A stretch of DNA of 64,000 nucleotides from Palsa-504 sp963808615 (GTDB lineage Bacteria; Actinomycetota; Actinomycetes; Streptosporangiales; Streptosporangiaceae). Shown one piece after another: positions 27,081-35,344 of this stretch. The DNA is taken from positions 1-64,000 of the forward strand of contig CAWEGV010000012.1 of the NCBI GenBank assembly GCA_963808615.1, given 5' to 3'. Numbering within the stretch: the first letter of the stretch is position 1; the number at the start of each line of letters is the position of its first letter. The notes under the pieces were generated by a model. That model did not search any database. It was given only the letters and a program-made list of their open reading frames with translations, and had not been told where the DNA came from. The position numbers were made by a program, and so were the translations under genes.

Positions 27081-27893
27081 CTATGAGGCCACCGCGGCGG
27101 CGGCTTCTCCGAAACTGCTTAACTCGGTGAGCCCGGCGACGCCATCGAAGCGGTTCATCAGGGCGAAGACACCCCAGCCGAGGTATTCGCGCTGGTACCT
27201 GGCGTATCGTGCGGGCGAGGTGGTGAGTTCCTCACGCATCTGGCTGGCCAGCTCGTCGGCCGGATTGGCGTCGAGCCAGCGGCGGATGTTGAGCCATTGA
27301 GCGGCGGCGTAACGGTCCCAGCTGTCCTGGCTGGCGAGCACCATTTCCACGACATCCCAGCCCAGGTCGCCGAACCGTTCAATCAGTTCCGGCAAGGGCA
27401 GGAAGTCATCACTGCCGATGGCGTGGCAGCCCTCCACGGTGGCCTGGTCCGGGGGCTCCTGGCGCCAGTACGGCTCGCCGATCAGCATCACGCCGCCGGG
27501 CCGCAGGCTCTGCCGGAGGAGCTCCACTGTGCCGGGTACGCCGCCCCCGATCCAGGTGGCGCCGATGCACGAGGCGATGCCGACCGGCTCGCTGGCGACA
27601 TGACCGGATGCGTCGCCGTGCACGAAACGGACCTGGTCAGCCACGCCCAGCTCGACGGCCCGGGCACGGGCGGCGGCGATGAACGCCGTGCTGATATCGA
27701 TCCCGGTCCCGGTCACCTGATGGTCGCGGGCCCAGGTACACAGCATCTCCCCGGTTCCGCAGGCCAGGTCGAGCATCCGCGTTCCCGGCTGCGGGCTCAG
27801 CGCCTGGCCCAAGGTGGCCAGCTTGTCGCTGGTGAACGGGTTATGGATGCGATGGCTGCTCTCGCGGATGGTAAAGCTCCGCGGAAGGTCCAC
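27081..27893 (-). CDS. class I SAM-dependent methyltransferase
   Basis: 270 residues with motif I MLDLACGTGEMLCTWA, motif II-like GTGIDISTAFI, motif III region VRFVHGDASGH and RPGGVMLIGEPYW. The substrate cannot be told. The C-terminal part (SWDRYAAAQWLNIRRWLDAN) is helical. Same strand as, and 46 bases upstream of, the DUF1801 gene. Confidence 0.87.
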   Translation of the reverse strand: MDLPRSFTIRESSHRIHNPFTSDKLATLGQALSPQPGTRMLDLACGTGEMLCTWARDHQVTGTGIDISTAFIAAARARAVELGVADQVRFVHGDASGHVASEPVGIASCIGATWIGGGVPGTVELLRQSLRPGGVMLIGEPYWRQEPPDQATVEGCHAIGSDDFLPLPELIERFGDLGWDVVEMVLASQDSWDRYAAAQWLNIRRWLDANPADELASQMREELTTSPARYARYQREYLGWGVFALMNRFDGVAGLTELSSFGEAAAAVAS

Positions 27894-27999
27894 GTCGGGT
27901 CCCCTTACGTGCCAGAGGGTTCACTAGTACCCAAGGCACGATGTGATCATGATCTGCACAACGGCACAACCGCTTATACCCGCGTGGACTACGGACGGT

Positions 28000-28464
28000 T
28001 CAAGCGCTGGCGTCGAGAGCCGTGAGGTGCTCGGCAGCGGACAGGCGCACCTCGTCCCCCACCGACCCGTCGTCGGCGATGGCCAGGCAGGCCGGGGCGG
28101 CTGCGCGCGGGTCGATGTCGGCCAGCAGCTCGGCCGCGGACAGGCGCACCTCGTCACCGACCGTCCCGTCGCAGGCGATGGCCAGGCACGCCGGAGCGGC
28201 GCCCCGCGGGTCGGCCCCGGCGAGCACTTCGGCAGCGGACAGGCGCACCTCGTCACCGACCATCCCGTCACGGGCGATAGCCAGGCAGGCCGGGGCAGCC
28301 GCGCGCGGGTCCAGGTCGGCCAGCAGCTCCGCAGCGGACAGGCGCACCTCGTCACCGACCGCCTGGTCGCAGGCGATGGCTGAGAAGGCTTCGGCGGCGG
28401 CGTGGGGGTTGCGTTCGGCGAGTTGCTCGGCCGCGTCAATACGGTCCTCGTCGTCTTCGTACAT
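28000..28464 (-). CDS. HEAT-like tandem-repeat protein
   Basis: 154 residues from ATG 28464 (MYEDDEDRIDAAEQLAERNP). About four 33-residue units with consensus DEVRLSAAELLADLDPRAAA and PACLAIARDG, a pattern of paired helices like HEAT/ARM repeats. The DNA copies (99 bases each) are nearly identical, so the array expanded recently. Expected to act as a protein-binding scaffold. An upstream TTG at 28506 in the same frame is a possible earlier start. Confidence 0.65.
   Translation of the reverse strand: MYEDDEDRIDAAEQLAERNPHAAAEAFSAIACDQAVGDEVRLSAAELLADLDPRAAAPACLAIARDGMVGDEVRLSAAEVLAGADPRGAAPACLAIACDGTVGDEVRLSAAELLADIDPRAAAPACLAIADDGSVGDEVRLSAAEHLTALDASA
28020..28420 (-). repeat. 99-bp tandem repeats coding for HEAT-like units
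   Basis: Four units of 99 bases. On the plus strand the block gcagcggacaggcgcacctc recurs near 28034, 28133, 28232 and 28331 with one or two substitutions. The period equals exactly 33 codons, so copy-number change keeps the frame. Confidence 0.75.
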
Positions 28465-28874
28465 GGCGGTGTCGGCTTTCTCTGCGAGATCAGTTCCGTT
28501 ATCCAAGACGGACGGCCTGGCTGGTCCGGGGCTGGGCCGAGCGGGCCAGCGGGAACACGTACCTGGGCGCTGAGGCCGGTTTGATCCTGTGTCCCGGTTG
28601 CATAAGCCAAGTCTGGCGGCGCAGCCCAGCCTCCGGCCATGAGGGAGGCCCCCCATTTGACGCTGACGCTAACCCCCCACCGCGCCTGCCCCTGCGGTCG
28701 CATTCGCGATGGCCGCCGCTGGTGAATGCGGCGAAGGATCCGGGCCGATGCCAAGCCTGGCCGCACGCAGGTGCGTCGGGTCCTTGGATCCCGGAAATAC
28801 ACGAACCAGCTGATGTTGACACAGCCGGCATGTCACAGGAGGGTGGACTGCCTGGCTGGGCGGCGCCGGGCTGA
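28465..28874. other. no gene seen
   Basis: Gap between the repeat protein and the ECF promoter. Open frames on both strands lack ribosome sites and recognisable domains. Promoters for the two divergent genes must lie here. Confidence 0.4.
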
Positions 28875-28916
28875 GCGGTGACCGTGAACATGTTGGGCCC
28901 CGGCTGCGGATAACAG
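28875..28916 (+). promoter_or_regulatory. ECF-type promoter element, copy 1 (sigma operon)
   Basis: Conserved blocks GCGGTGnCCGTGAACA and GCGGATAACAG separated by a fixed spacer, 51 bases before the sigma gene. The same 42-base arrangement is found at 43605 and 45755 in front of paralogous membrane-protein genes. TGAACA and GATAAC are 18 bases apart, fitting -35/-10 spacing. Predicted to be read by the sigma factor just downstream (autoregulation). Confidence 0.65.
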
Positions 28917-28966
28917 ATGGAGTCTCCCGAGTACTCGGAAGGCATGGACGTGAATCAGGGTCGCAG

Positions 28967-29569
28967 ATGAGGCGGCGCCGGGAACCGGCCGACGCTGATG
29001 ATGCTGCGGTCATTGAGAGTTCGTGGCGGGATCCGGAGCGGTTCGCGGTCTTGTTTGACCGGCACGCCCCGCACATTTACCGCTACCTTGCCCGGTGTGC
29101 TGACCGCCAGGTGGCCGACAACCTGGTCGCCGAGACATTCCTGGCCGCCTTCGCCAAGCGGGACCGGTATGACCTCAGCTACGCCGATGCCCGGCCCTGG
29201 CTGTACGGGATCGCCACCAACCTGGTCGGCCAGCATCGCAGGGCCCAGGCCCGCCAGGCCCGGATCCGGACGGCCGCCCCAGCCGAGCCTGCGGTTCCTG
29301 GTCACGCCGACCGGGTGGCTGCCGATGTCACGGCGCAGGCGATGCGCACGCTGCTGGAGGCGGCGCTGGCCTCGCTGAGCGCCGGTGACCGGGATGTGCT
29401 GCTGCTCATTGCCTGGGAGCAGCTGACCTATCAGGAGGTGTCTCGGGCACTGGGCATCCCGGTGGGGACGGTGCAGTCCCGGATGCACCGGGCGCGCACG
29501 AAGGTCCGCCAGGCCCTGGCCGGTACCGATGCGGGGGCGACCTATGAGGAGCTCACGACCAATGAATGA
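28967..29569 (+). CDS. ECF RNA polymerase sigma factor
   Basis: 200 residues. Region 2: FAVLFDRHAPHIYRYLARCA, VADNLVAETFLAAFAKRDRY, DARPWLYGIATNLVGQHRR. Region 4: LSAGDRDVLLLIAWEQLTYQ, GIPVGTVQSRMHRARTKVRQ. It lies in an operon with the membrane protein that overlaps its end by 8 bases. An 8-codon frame (MDVNQGRR) begins at 28944 and its TGA overlaps the sigma ATG, suggesting translational coupling. Likely controlled by the downstream membrane protein. Confidence 0.92.
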   Translation: MRRRREPADADDAAVIESSWRDPERFAVLFDRHAPHIYRYLARCADRQVADNLVAETFLAAFAKRDRYDLSYADARPWLYGIATNLVGQHRRAQARQARIRTAAPAEPAVPGHADRVAADVTAQAMRTLLEAALASLSAGDRDVLLLIAWEQLTYQEVSRALGIPVGTVQSRMHRARTKVRQALAGTDAGATYEELTTNE

Positions 29570-30275
29570 GATGGAGCTGCTTCGGGAGATGGCGGGGGAG
29601 ACGCCGCTGCCCGCGCCTGCCGAGCTGGCCGCGGCCCGCGCCAGGGTGGTCGCCGCGATCACCACCGATCCGGCCACCTACGCCACAGCCGTCGCACAGG
29701 TCACCACGTCCCAGCCTGACCCGCCCGCCGACCGACCGGCCGAGCTGCGGCCTCCTGCTCCCGCGCCGGTGCGGACCGCGGGCAAGTTCATGTACGCCGG
29801 CGCCATCAGCTCCGCCGCGGAGCTCATCGCTACGCTGGCCTTCAGCTGGGATATCAAGCTCTACAACCTGACACTGGGCAGGCACACCTACACCGCGGCC
29901 CAACTCAGCCACGTGCGTCCGCTCATCATCGCGGTCGTGATGGCTTACGGCCTGGCCGAGATCACCCTGTGGCTGTGGATGGCGCGGACGACCAGCCAGG
30001 GCAAGAACTGGGCGCGCATCCTGTCCACGGTGCTGTTCGCCCTGGCCACGCTGAAGCTGCTGTCGACGCTCGGGGTGATCGGCAAAACTGGCGGCGGCAC
30101 CGTGTTCTTCGAAGCGCTGGACTGGCTGACCGGGCTGGCCGCGGTGTGGCTGCTCTGGCGCCCGGCCTCCAGCGCGTTCTTCAAGCCGACCAGGGCGCTG
30201 CGGTCAGGGCCGCCAACGCAGATTTCGGGCCCTTTAACCGCAACCACGCGGCTCCGTTCCCCCGGGTGCCGATGA
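29562..30275 (+). CDS. membrane protein with anti-sigma-like N-terminus
   Basis: 237 residues from ATG 29562 (overlaps the sigma stop as ATGAATGA). The N-terminus MNEMELLREMAGETPLPAPA plus ELAAARARVVAAI resembles cytoplasmic starts of proteins encoded after SigE-type ECF factors. It is followed by a four-helix membrane domain: APVRTAGKFMYAGAISS, LIIAVVMAYGLAEITLWLWM, NWARILSTVLFALATLKLL, LTGLAAVWLLWRPASSAFF. The membrane domain is shared with three proteins at 43.7-47.3 kb that lack the N-terminal extension. I infer a membrane-bound anti-sigma factor; no zinc (HxxxCxxC) motif is seen. The last 28 residues look random. Confidence 0.7.
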   Translation: MNEMELLREMAGETPLPAPAELAAARARVVAAITTDPATYATAVAQVTTSQPDPPADRPAELRPPAPAPVRTAGKFMYAGAISSAAELIATLAFSWDIKLYNLTLGRHTYTAAQLSHVRPLIIAVVMAYGLAEITLWLWMARTTSQGKNWARILSTVLFALATLKLLSTLGVIGKTGGGTVFFEALDWLTGLAAVWLLWRPASSAFFKPTRALRSGPPTQISGPLTATTRLRSPGCR

Positions 30276-30541
30276 GTTCACGTACTCTCGTTCGTCAACA
30301 TCCAGCGGCCCGCGACCTTATCGGCCCGGGCACAGTCGCCGAGCCCGAGGCTGGCTCACGCTTTCAGTTCACCATCGGTGTCGATGACGTGGATGCGGTA
30401 TGCGCGGAACTGGTCAGGCGCGGAGTGAAGCTGCTCAACGGCCCGATGAACCGGCCCTGGGGACTGCGCACGGCCAGCTTCACCGACCCCGGCGGCCACA
30501 TCTGGGAAATCGCTGCCGATTTGCCCAGGTCTGAAGGCTAG
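30272..30541 (+). pseudogene. VOC/glyoxalase C-terminal fragment
   Basis: About 89 residues. FQFTIGVDDVDAVCAELVRR, GVKLLNGPMNRPWGLRTASF, TDPGGHIWEIAADL is the second beta-alpha-beta unit of a VOC protein including the metal-ligand Glu. The first unit is missing and is replaced by unrelated sequence. Family members have 120-140 residues, so this is probably a 5'-truncated remnant. Confidence 0.6.
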
Positions 30542-30608
30542 GCTGTCAGTCTTCCGCATCAACTGCCCGCTGGGATGCGCCATCAGCCCTGCAGGTGAGG
30601 CGTTCACC

Positions 30609-30728
30609 TCAATCGGCGGCCTCGACGTGCGAAAAAAGTTCGTGGACGCCGGTGAAGTCACCCCGTTCGATCATCATGCGATAGAACGCCGTCGAGCGGC
30701 TGCGCGGCGCACTCCAGAGCATCACCAT
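30609..30728 (-). pseudogene. sulfotransferase-like N-terminal fragment
   Basis: 39 residues: MVMLWSAPRSRSTAFYRMMI then ERGDFTGVHELFSHVEAAD and stop. This matches the PAPS-binding start (PRSxSTAFERMMIERGD...HEPFS) of the sulfotransferase-like family. The rest of the gene is absent. A clear gene remnant. Confidence 0.65.
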
Positions 30729-30798
30729 TAGCACGGCACGGCGAGTCTACAGGGCGCGCGTCCCAACCAGGCTGGGCACGACCATAACCTGGACGTCA

Positions 30799-31809
30799 TC
30801 AGGCAAAAGGAGCCGAGGCGAACAAGTTGAGCCCCAGCGCTTCTGAGAGGTACCTGGTGATGTGCTGTCCCCGTACGCTGTTGCCTGCGGCATCAAGAGG
30901 CGGGGAGAATGTGCCGAGGCCCCCCTTGCCCGGCGACACCGTCACGATGCCCCCGGCGACTCCGCTTTTACCCGGGAGGCCCACGTCGTACAGCCACTCG
31001 CCGGACTGCTCATACAGACCCGCTGTGGCCAGCACGGCCAGCACCCGCTTGCAGTAGCGGGTCTCGATGGCCTGCTCGCCGGTGACCGGATTCACTCCGC
31101 CATTCGCCAGGGTGGCTCCCATCACGGCCAGGTCCCGTGCGCTAACCCGGACAGAACACTGGCGGGTATAAACGTCGGTGGCGAGGTCGGGGTCACAGTA
31201 CATGCGGCCATAGCCATCGAGGAGGTGGGCGATACCCCGGTTGCGGTCGTTGGTCGCCGCCTCGGACTCGTATACCTCGCCGTCCATCACCAATCGCCGT
31301 CCCGCGAATCTCGACATCGCGGCGACGATGCTCTCGAATTTCTCCTCAGCAGTCGTGCCCGGTACCAGGCTCGTAGTGGCAATGGCACCGGCATTGACCA
31401 GCGGGTTCATCGTGCGATCGGTGTTGAGCTCAATGGCCATCACCGAGTTGAAGGGCAGCCCAGTGCTGTTGACACCTAGCTTCCGGCGCGCCTGATCATG
31501 CCCGAGGGTGTGACAAACCAGGGCCAAGACAAAGAGCTTGGAGATGCTCTCGATGGCGAACTCCTGGTCAGCGTCGCCAGCCGAGAACAGCCGCCCGCCA
31601 ACCCCGGCAACGCAGACGCCGAAGGCGCTGGGTGACGCCGCTGCCAGAGCAGGAATATAGTCGGCGACCGCCCCGTCGCCGAGATGGCGATAGCGTTCAT
31701 AGCCGACCGAGATGAGCGCCTGCACGTCAGTATCGGGCGGGAGCGCCCCGGTCGATATGTGTCCGGTCTCAGGGTGGTCGCCGGGGACGGGATCGTGGTC
31801 CATGTTCAT
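30799..31809 (-). CDS. glsA: glutaminase A
   Basis: 336 residues of the serine-dependent glutaminase family (glutamine to glutamate plus ammonia). Catalytic SxxK: IESISKLFVLALV. Other signatures: NPLVNAGAIATTSLV, DRNRGIAHLL, YTRQCSVRVSARDLAVMGAT, LANGGVNPVTG, and VGLPGKSGVAGGIV near the end. Complete length and no domain fusion. No linked nitrogen genes. Confidence 0.93.
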   Translation of the reverse strand: MNMDHDPVPGDHPETGHISTGALPPDTDVQALISVGYERYRHLGDGAVADYIPALAAASPSAFGVCVAGVGGRLFSAGDADQEFAIESISKLFVLALVCHTLGHDQARRKLGVNSTGLPFNSVMAIELNTDRTMNPLVNAGAIATTSLVPGTTAEEKFESIVAAMSRFAGRRLVMDGEVYESEAATNDRNRGIAHLLDGYGRMYCDPDLATDVYTRQCSVRVSARDLAVMGATLANGGVNPVTGEQAIETRYCKRVLAVLATAGLYEQSGEWLYDVGLPGKSGVAGGIVTVSPGKGGLGTFSPPLDAAGNSVRGQHITRYLSEALGLNLFASAPFA

Positions 31810-32000
31810 CCTGTGGCTCGCGAATGCTGCCCCGGGTTGTACCCGGCGGCCGGGTCAGCCGGACCGATCGTATCGGGCCTGCCGGTCGCAACAAACATCC
31901 GAACGACAACATGAACCCGTCCCGCCAATCACCTGCTGTGACCAGGCCGGACGATCCGCCGGCATAACCGGGCGTGACCTCGGCAACGGGGCAGAACGGA

Positions 32001-32543
32001 TCAGGCGCTGCTATGACCGGCCCCAGGCTGGGACACCGCCTCGGGGGCAGGCGGCTCAGGCGCGCCTGCTTTCTGCTTCCGCTCCCGTTGCAGCCTGCGC
32101 AGTACCGGCAGCGCCGCGAAGTACGAACCGGCAGCGGCGATGCCGCCGACCCCGATGTCGATCGAGATCCGGCCCTGCCTGGCCCAGTACACATCCCTCA
32201 GGTCCAGCAGCAGGGCGAATTCATCGACGATCAGCGCCAGCCCGGCGCCGTAGCTGACGGCGACCGCCGGGTGACGGCGGTGCTGCTCCTCGCCCCGGAC
32301 GGCGACTGCGCCGACGCCAGACAACAGGCCGATGCCCCACATGTAGTGATGCAGGTGCTCGCCGCCCACGCTGATGTTCCCGAATGGTCCCTTGCCGGCC
32401 CGGATGCTGTAGGTGAGCGCCCGCAGCCCGGCAAAGGTCCCGGTGAAAGCCAGCCAACTGAGCAGCGCCGACTGCTGGCCGGGGCCGAGCTCCTCGTGGT
32501 ATGCGCGGCGGACCGCGCCCAGCGATGTCGCGAGGTTAGTCAC
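32001..32543 (-). CDS. conserved membrane protein
   Basis: 180 residues with about four hydrophobic helices (LLSWLAFTGTFAGLRALTYS, MWGIGLLSGVGAVAV, AVSYGAGLALIVDEFALLL, IDIGVGGIAAAGSYFAALP). It contains the polar motif GGEHLHHYMWG and an in-membrane DEF, which may bind a metal. Similar integral membrane proteins occur in other actinobacteria without assigned function. C-terminal tail basic then Pro/Ala-rich. Confidence 0.6.
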   Translation of the reverse strand: MTNLATSLGAVRRAYHEELGPGQQSALLSWLAFTGTFAGLRALTYSIRAGKGPFGNISVGGEHLHHYMWGIGLLSGVGAVAVRGEEQHRRHPAVAVSYGAGLALIVDEFALLLDLRDVYWARQGRISIDIGVGGIAAAGSYFAALPVLRRLQRERKQKAGAPEPPAPEAVSQPGAGHSSA

Positions 32544-32676
32544 ATGACACCATTACCCGGCGGGCTGCCGGCCGAACTCACGGCAGCGATTCCGGACCGG
32601 CTTGGATAGCCGGGCGCGTGACCGGCTACCCAGCCACGAACCGTTTCCCTGGATCTTTTCGGGGCAGGGGGGCGTG

Positions 32677-33042
32677 GTGAGTTTGCCAGCGGGCCAACAG
32701 CAGGTTCTCGACAGGATAGAGACCGACCTGGAAGGCTGCGAGCCCAGCCTCAGGTCGATGTTCGCGATCTTCACCAGACTGACCCGCGATGACGGAGCAC
32801 CGCGAACGGAGTCGCTGCGCCCGGAGAGCTGCCGCCTCCGATGGACTCGGCCGGACCTCGGACTGACTGGCAGGCTACGCGCGGTCATAGCCGTCCCGCT
32901 CTTCCTAGCCCTGGTGGCGCTCTTGGTGTTCATGGGCATTAGCAATTCCGCCGCGCACGGCTGCGGCGCCGCGGCGGCGCTGCGTGCCACACCCACTCTT
33001 GTCTCGGCCTGCCAGTCAGTGCCTGGATCGCACGGGCGTTAG
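32677..33042 (+). CDS. DUF3040 small membrane protein
   Basis: 121 residues from GTG 32677 (GTG 32674 is equally possible). The N-terminal DUF3040 signature SLPAGQQQVLDRIETDLEGC and PSLRSMFAIFTRL is followed by a single helix VIAVPLFLALVALLVFMGI. Typical actinobacterial cell-envelope protein of unknown role. The tail after the helix is unrelated low-complexity sequence. Confidence 0.72.
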   Translation: MSLPAGQQQVLDRIETDLEGCEPSLRSMFAIFTRLTRDDGAPRTESLRPESCRLRWTRPDLGLTGRLRAVIAVPLFLALVALLVFMGISNSAAHGCGAAAALRATPTLVSACQSVPGSHGR

Positions 33043-33120
33043 CACACCCCGCGAAGGCTCGGGCGAGCACGTGCCATTCCTCGTCGCCTCACTGACCGAT
33101 ATCAGCAACCTGGCGGGCGT

Positions 33121-33246
33121 CTAGTCCTGCGGCCCTCGCGGCGGGCCACGCTTCCCGTCCCCGATGGCCAGCAGCACCGGCTTGCCGGTCAGCTCCCCCA
33201 GCTCAGCGCGACTCGGTGAGACAGGCTCTGGAGGCTCGCGCACCAC
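33121..33246 (-). CDS. possible 41-residue protein
   Basis: From a GTG-GTG pair at 33246: VVREPPEPVSPSRAELGELT then GKPVLLAIGDGKRGPPRGPQ and D. It starts 10 bases after the stop of the 55-residue gene, with AAGGGCGG between as a possible ribosome site. Composition is plausible but no family is known. Confidence 0.35.
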   Translation of the reverse strand: MVREPPEPVSPSRAELGELTGKPVLLAIGDGKRGPPRGPQD

Positions 33247-33256
33247 TGATCCGCCC

Positions 33257-33424
33257 TTACGGGATCTTGCCGTCTCTCCGTAGCTTCCCGAGTACGTCGT
33301 CGGCGGTGGCACCGTAGTAGCCCGTGTCTGCCCATGTGGGGCCGTTGCGGACGAGGGCTTGCCAGCCCTGTGGTCCGCCTTCCGTGATCAGGTACAGGTT
33401 GTTGCCATAGCCACGGACTTCCAT
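33257..33424 (-). CDS. 55-residue conserved-looking protein
   Basis: MEVRGYGNNLYLITEGGPQG, WQALVRNGPTWADTGYYGAT, ADDVLGKLRRDGKIP. An excellent ribosome site (GGAGGAGCGC) sits directly before the ATG, and the composition is that of a folded beta-alpha peptide. Third-codon GC is high. Function unknown; it was missed by length-limited gene finding. Confidence 0.65.
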   Translation of the reverse strand: MEVRGYGNNLYLITEGGPQGWQALVRNGPTWADTGYYGATADDVLGKLRRDGKIP

Positions 33425-33516
33425 GCGCTCCTCCTAGGCCCAATGACCCTCCAGGATCGAGTCTTGCACGAGTCGCGCAGCGGGCCTCTCCAAGGCTGAT
33501 CCGGGCGCACGCGGGC

Positions 33517-34410
33517 CTATTGCCTCGTGGCTGTCAGATAGGCCATCACCAGGCGCTCCTGCCCAGCTCCGGACTCGACCAGCGGCTTGAGATGCGCGGT
33601 GAATTCGGCGATCTCCCCGGGGCTGAGAGCGCGGTCCATGGCCTCGCCAAAAGGCGGGATGAGCGGATTGCCTGCCATGAGCAGGAATCGTTCCCAGGGC
33701 ATCGGCTGCTTCGCGTTCTTCACGGTGACTCGCAGTTCGAGGTCGATCACCGGGAATCCGGCGCCCTCGGCGTGGCGGACCAGGTCACGCTCGTCAAAGT
33801 CGCCCATCGGATCTTTGCCGTGCGGCTGGATCGACTCATAGACGGCGTCGACCTTCTCCCCCAGTGCCATCACGGGGCGGATGTCATAGCCGTAGAACCG
33901 GCTGCGATCATCCCAGCCCATCAGGCGGTTGATCGGCTCGGCCAAGCTGATCCGCCCGCCGGGCCTGAGCACCCGGCAGAACTCACGCAACGCCGCTGCC
34001 TTGTCCTCCACATAGATCAGGACTGACCTGGTGGTGACGGCATCCACCGAGGCAGTCGGCACGCCGTTCAGGTGGTCGGCCGGGGCCAGGACGAATGAGC
34101 ACCGGTCCAGCAACCCCTCTGCCATCGCGGCCTTGCGGCAGTGGTCCAGCAGGTCCTGGGAGATGTCGGAGAAGATCACTCGTCCCAGCGGCCCGAGCCG
34201 TTCTAGCGCTCCGAAGGCGATCAGACCGTCACCGGCGCCCACGTCGAGCAGCGTGTCGCCTGGCTGCAACTGCGCCTTGTCGAGCACCTTGTCGCGGACT
34301 GGATACAACCGCTGCGTAAGGACTTGCCCGCGGGCTTCAGCGTCGCCGCCAAACCGCACATTCAGCAGCCACCGATGCCAGCGGTCAGGACTGTCCGTCA
34401 TGCCAGACAT
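33517..34410 (-). CDS. class I SAM-dependent methyltransferase (UbiE-like)
   Basis: 297 residues. Motif I GDTLLDVGAGDGLIAFGAL, GRVIFSDISQDLLDHC, VDAVTTRSVLIYVEDKAA, LRPGGRISLAEPINRL; then a long insertion (GYDIRPVMALGEKVDAVYES) and a helical C-terminal cap. Substrate unknown. Stand-alone gene. Confidence 0.87.
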   Translation of the reverse strand: MSGMTDSPDRWHRWLLNVRFGGDAEARGQVLTQRLYPVRDKVLDKAQLQPGDTLLDVGAGDGLIAFGALERLGPLGRVIFSDISQDLLDHCRKAAMAEGLLDRCSFVLAPADHLNGVPTASVDAVTTRSVLIYVEDKAAALREFCRVLRPGGRISLAEPINRLMGWDDRSRFYGYDIRPVMALGEKVDAVYESIQPHGKDPMGDFDERDLVRHAEGAGFPVIDLELRVTVKNAKQPMPWERFLLMAGNPLIPPFGEAMDRALSPGEIAEFTAHLKPLVESGAGQERLVMAYLTATRQ

Positions 34411-34486
34411 TCTGCCCGCTCTCTGACCCCAGGCTCTTCCTCGTCAGCACGTGGTCTCCGAGGTGCGGCCCTTGCTGTACGGTCCG

Positions 34487-34906
34487 TCAGATGTCCAGCT
34501 CGCGGACGGACTTCACGCCCAGCGCCTTAGCCACCTCGCGCACCATCTCCTGCGTGCCAGGCCGGTCGCTGTCCCCGTAGTCGTCGATGAAGGCCTGGCA
34601 CTCGTCGTAGACGTCCAGCAGGTCTCCGCTCTTGGCGACTACCGCGATATTGCCCTTCGGGGTGAGGTAGGCAGTCAGGCGTTGGTCGTAGTCGCAGCCG
34701 ATCTTGCGGCCCCGAAACGCGACGTCCTCGTCGCCGTCCACGGCTTCGACGCGCTGGAAGCCTCCCTCGTCGACCAGAGCCTTCTGGAGCCCCCGGGCGC
34801 GTGCTAGCTCGGCCCGGAGCGCGTACTGCGCGATGCTTGAGATGTTGGTCTCGCCTAGCTCGGCCTTGATGTCGGCAGCTAGGTCATCAGGCAGGTAGAT
34901 GTTCAT
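34487..34906 (-). CDS. ribbon-helix-helix DNA-binding protein
   Basis: 139 residues from ATG 34906, with GGGAGG 12 bases upstream. The first 45 residues, MNIYLPDDLAADIKAELGET and SSIAQYALRAEL, form an RHH (CopG/Arc) DNA-binding unit. The C-terminal part (AYLTPKGNIAVVAKSGDLLD, VYDECQAFIDDYGD) is beta-alpha and unlike known antitoxins. No toxin gene sits beside it. Repeats of GTGTGTA/TACACAC upstream are a likely operator, so it is probably autoregulated. Confidence 0.7.
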   Translation of the reverse strand: MNIYLPDDLAADIKAELGETNISSIAQYALRAELARARGLQKALVDEGGFQRVEAVDGDEDVAFRGRKIGCDYDQRLTAYLTPKGNIAVVAKSGDLLDVYDECQAFIDDYGDSDRPGTQEMVREVAKALGVKSVRELDI

Positions 34907-34928
34907 CCTCACGAAGTCCTCCCGGTGC

Positions 34929-35010
34929 AAGTGTGTACATCACGGCTAACATGCAGCTAATATACACACTTCAATCGCAAAGTGTGGACGCCGGAATTCG
35001 AGTGTGTATA
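34929..35010. promoter_or_regulatory. operator-like repeats before the RHH gene
   Basis: AAGTGTGTA (34929-34937) and its exact reverse complement TACACACTT (34963-34971), then AGTGTGTATA (35001-35010). RHH dimers bind short half-sites of this kind in arrays. The AT-rich spacer (gctaatatacac) may hold the -10 box, so binding would block transcription. Confidence 0.6.
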
Positions 35011-35344
35011 GAAGGCGTGGCGGCCGCAAGCTCAAGCGCTGCCGCCAGGACAAGCGGTGGCGGCGCGAAGCACCGATGCAGTTGTGGCAGCCTGGTCCCG
35101 TTCGAGATCCTGAGCTGAGCCGTGCAATGCCCTAGTTGTGTGCAGTCTGCTGACGTATCCCGACACTCCCACCGCGAGGCGGGGGGACTTCTACCATCAG
35201 CATGCAGGCGCGACCATGGACCGGAAGGGCGGAAGTACCCTGAGATGCCAGAGCGGAAGAGCAGGAGTACCTCCGGATGCGGGCGGAAGACCCCGGGGCG
35301 GACGGGACGGAGATCGATTCGCGGCTGGACCGAGGGCACCGGCG

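Noticed and set aside
28020..28420. CRISPR-like array
   Set aside because: The repeats are contiguous 99-base coding units without spacers. No cas genes are in the window.
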